DNA of 7,298 bases, taken from contig JALZVD010000349.1 of assembly GCA_023300205.1 (NCBI GenBank), positions 1 to 7,298 on the forward strand, read 5' to 3'. Numbering within the stretch: the stretch's first letter is position 1; each line of letters opens with the position of its first letter. Of this stretch, positions 5,817-7,298 are shown in pieces. Below the pieces are notes generated by a model that was not told the origin of the DNA, made no database searches, and saw only the letters and a list, made by a program, of their open reading frames with translations. The stretch comes from Akkermansiaceae bacterium. Its GTDB lineage: Bacteria; Verrucomicrobiota; Verrucomicrobiia; Verrucomicrobiales; Akkermansiaceae. A program made the translations under genes and the position numbers.

Positions 5817-7298
5817 ATGTTCACTAAACTTTCCACCATCCTCGGCCTAGCATGCTCCACTTTATTAGCCGCAGAGAAACCAAATATAGTCTTTCTCTTC
5901 TGTGATGACTTCGGCTACGGAGACATCCAAGCACTCAACCCAGAAAAAAGTAAAATCCTCACCCCGGAGTTAAACAAACTCGCAGCAGATGGCATGATCT
6001 TCACAGATGCCCACACCAGCTCCTCCGTCTGTACCCCATCACGCTACACCCTCATGACCGGCCGCTACAACTGGCGCACCACCCTCCAGAGCGGCGTAGT
6101 ACAAGGCCACTCACCTAACCTCATCGCCGCTGACAGACCCACCGTCGCCACCGTCCTCCAGTCCCAAGGATATCACACCGGAATCATCGGAAAATGGCAC
6201 CTCAACTTCCGTTTCCAAGATCCCACAACTGGCAAAGATATCCCGAAACAAAGCGGCAAAGAACCAGCACCCGTAGGCACCAAAATCCCAGATGGCCCCA
6301 CCACCAGAGGCTTTAACTACTTCCACGGCTTCCACCACGCAGGATCCATGGAAGGAGTCATCGAGAACGACACCGTCATCGCTCATGACGAAACCATCAA
6401 CATGCTACCACGCATCACCCAGAAATCCATCGCCTACATCAACGAACGCGCCAAAAACAAACAACAACCCTTCTTCCTCTACGTCCCCTACGGCTCACCA
6501 CACACACCCATCGTCCCTACAGCGGAATGGGAAGGCAAAAGTGGCATCAACCTCTACGCAGACTTCGTCATGCAGAATGACCACTCAGTCGGCAAAATCC
6601 TCAAAGCACTAGACGTCAACGGCCTCACCGACAACACCCTCGTCATCTTCAGCAGTGACAACGGCTGCTCAAAAGCTGCCAAAATCGACGAACTCCAGGA
6701 AAAAGGCCACTACCCAAGCGCCCACCTACGCGGCTCCAAGGCAGACCTCTGGGACGGTGGACACCGCGTCCCCTTCCTCGTAAAATGGCCTAAAGTCATC
6801 AAACCAGGAACCACCTCTGACCAGCTTATCTGCCTCAGCGACTTCTTCGCCACCATCTGCGCCATAGACAATATCCCTCTCCCAGCCAACTCAGCCGAAG
6901 ACTCCGTCAGCTTCCTCCCCGCATTCACCGACCAGCCTATACCAACCACACGCCAAGGCATCATCCACCACTCCATCAGCGGCCACTTCTCTTACCGTAG
7001 CGGCCACTGGAAGCTCCTCCTAGCAAGAGCCTCAGGCGGCTGGTCATCTCCAAGAGAATCGGACATGAAAAAGATAGCAGACGCCCCCAAAGGCCAACTC
7101 TACAACCTCGCAAATGACCCAGGAGAAACCACAAACCTCTACGTCACCAACCCAGAAAAAGTCGCCGAGCTAATAACCAAACTAGAACAAGACGTCACCA
7201 ACGGCCGCAGCACTAAAGGCCCTCCAGCCAAAAACGACATCGAAGAAATCATCCTCTGGAAAAACGACAAGAAAAAGAAAAAAGAAAAGAAAAAGAAA
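5817..7298 (+). CDS. Exported sulfatase (arylsulfatase A-like), partial at 3' end
   Basis: An open frame from ATG 5817 runs 494 codons to the window edge without a stop. All classic family S1 sulfatase elements are present. Asp30-Asp31 bind the metal, and C72-T-P-S-R76 with TG at 81-82 is the canonical formylglycine site. GKWH (Lys126, His128) follows, then His229 in GSPHTP, Asp281-Asn282 in SSDNG, and Lys308 in LRGSKADLWDGG. The C-terminal LYNLANDPGE segment is at 428-437. Residues 1-19 form a Sec signal peptide. The catalytic domain is therefore complete and only the tail is missing. The last 13 codons include 10 lysines, encoded by a 30-nt purine-only stretch (7269-7298). It is divergent from the Tat oxidoreductase, with 98 bp between starts, and is the only plus-strand gene. 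Its codons end mostly in C or A. The substrate is unknown. Confidence 0.94.
   Translation, partial: MFTKLSTILGLACSTLLAAEKPNIVFLFCDDFGYGDIQALNPEKSKILTPELNKLAADGMIFTDAHTSSSVCTPSRYTLMTGRYNWRTTLQSGVVQGHSPNLIAADRPTVATVLQSQGYHTGIIGKWHLNFRFQDPTTGKDIPKQSGKEPAPVGTKIPDGPTTRGFNYFHGFHHAGSMEGVIENDTVIAHDETINMLPRITQKSIAYINERAKNKQQPFFLYVPYGSPHTPIVPTAEWEGKSGINLYADFVMQNDHSVGKILKALDVNGLTDNTLVIFSSDNGCSKAAKIDELQEKGHYPSAHLRGSKADLWDGGHRVPFLVKWPKVIKPGTTSDQLICLSDFFATICAIDNIPLPANSAEDSVSFLPAFTDQPIPTTRQGIIHHSISGHFSYRSGHWKLLLARASGGWSSPRESDMKKIADAPKGQLYNLANDPGETTNLYVTNPEKVAELITKLEQDVTNGRSTKGPPAKNDIEEIILWKNDKKKKKEKKKK

Noticed and set aside
5817..5880. Lipoprotein signal in the plus-strand sulfatase (LAC at residues 11-13)
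   Set aside because: The residue three before the Cys is Gly, not Leu/Val/Ile, and the hydrophobic core continues past the Cys. A type I Sec signal cleaved near residue 19 fits better.
6111..6976. Open frames at 6111-6386 and 6710-6976 (minus) and 6292-6612 (plus) inside the plus-strand sulfatase
   Set aside because: The sulfatase frame contains all family motifs across this span. The alternatives are shadows with no supporting signal.
1..7298. CRISPR array, tRNA, rRNA, IS element or intrinsic terminators
   Set aside because: No regularly spaced repeats, cloverleaf sequences, transposase motifs, or GC-rich hairpins followed by T-runs were seen on either strand.

Overview
The window looks like chromosomal DNA of a marine-type member of the Planctomycetota-Verrucomicrobiota-Chlamydiota group, most likely Verrucomicrobiota. 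This is an inference from the gene mix: exported sulfatases, a Tat-exported Gfo/Idh/MocA oxidoreductase and a secreted beta-rich surface protein. GC content is moderate. There is no rRNA or tRNA gene, transposase, CRISPR array or phage gene.

Layout, left to right: (1) the N-terminal 136 codons of a secreted protein on the minus strand, cut by the left edge; (2) a 103-bp gap with a short AT-rich inverted repeat; (3) an exported PAP2-family acid phosphatase; (4) a type II NADH dehydrogenase (ndh) just upstream of it, the two overlapping by 14 bp; (5) a small lipoprotein of unknown function; (6) an exported sulfatase with a variant active-site signature, 12 bp upstream of the lipoprotein; (7) a Tat-signal glucose-fructose oxidoreductase-like protein; (8) a 98-bp divergent intergenic region; (9) on the plus strand, a second exported sulfatase with canonical motifs, still open at the right edge. 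All gaps between genes are shorter than 110 bp.

Genes 5 to 9 fit the cell-envelope processing of sulfated glycans. The two sulfatases would remove sulfate esters and the oxidoreductase would act on sugars, both outside the cytoplasm. No glycoside hydrolase, transporter or sulfatase-maturing enzyme lies in the window, so the pathway and substrate are unknown. The ndh and phosphatase pair looks like housekeeping respiration and phosphate scavenging, with no evident functional link to the sulfatases.

The most striking property is compositional. The plus strand is strongly C-over-G along nearly the whole window whichever strand is coding, so minus-strand genes use G/T-ending codons and the plus-strand sulfatase uses C/A-ending codons. 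I found no convincing undescribed multi-gene system. The leads worth checking are the variant sulfatase active site, a Gln in place of the usual acidic NADH-binding residue in NDH-2, a possible leaderless ndh transcript, and the strand asymmetry.
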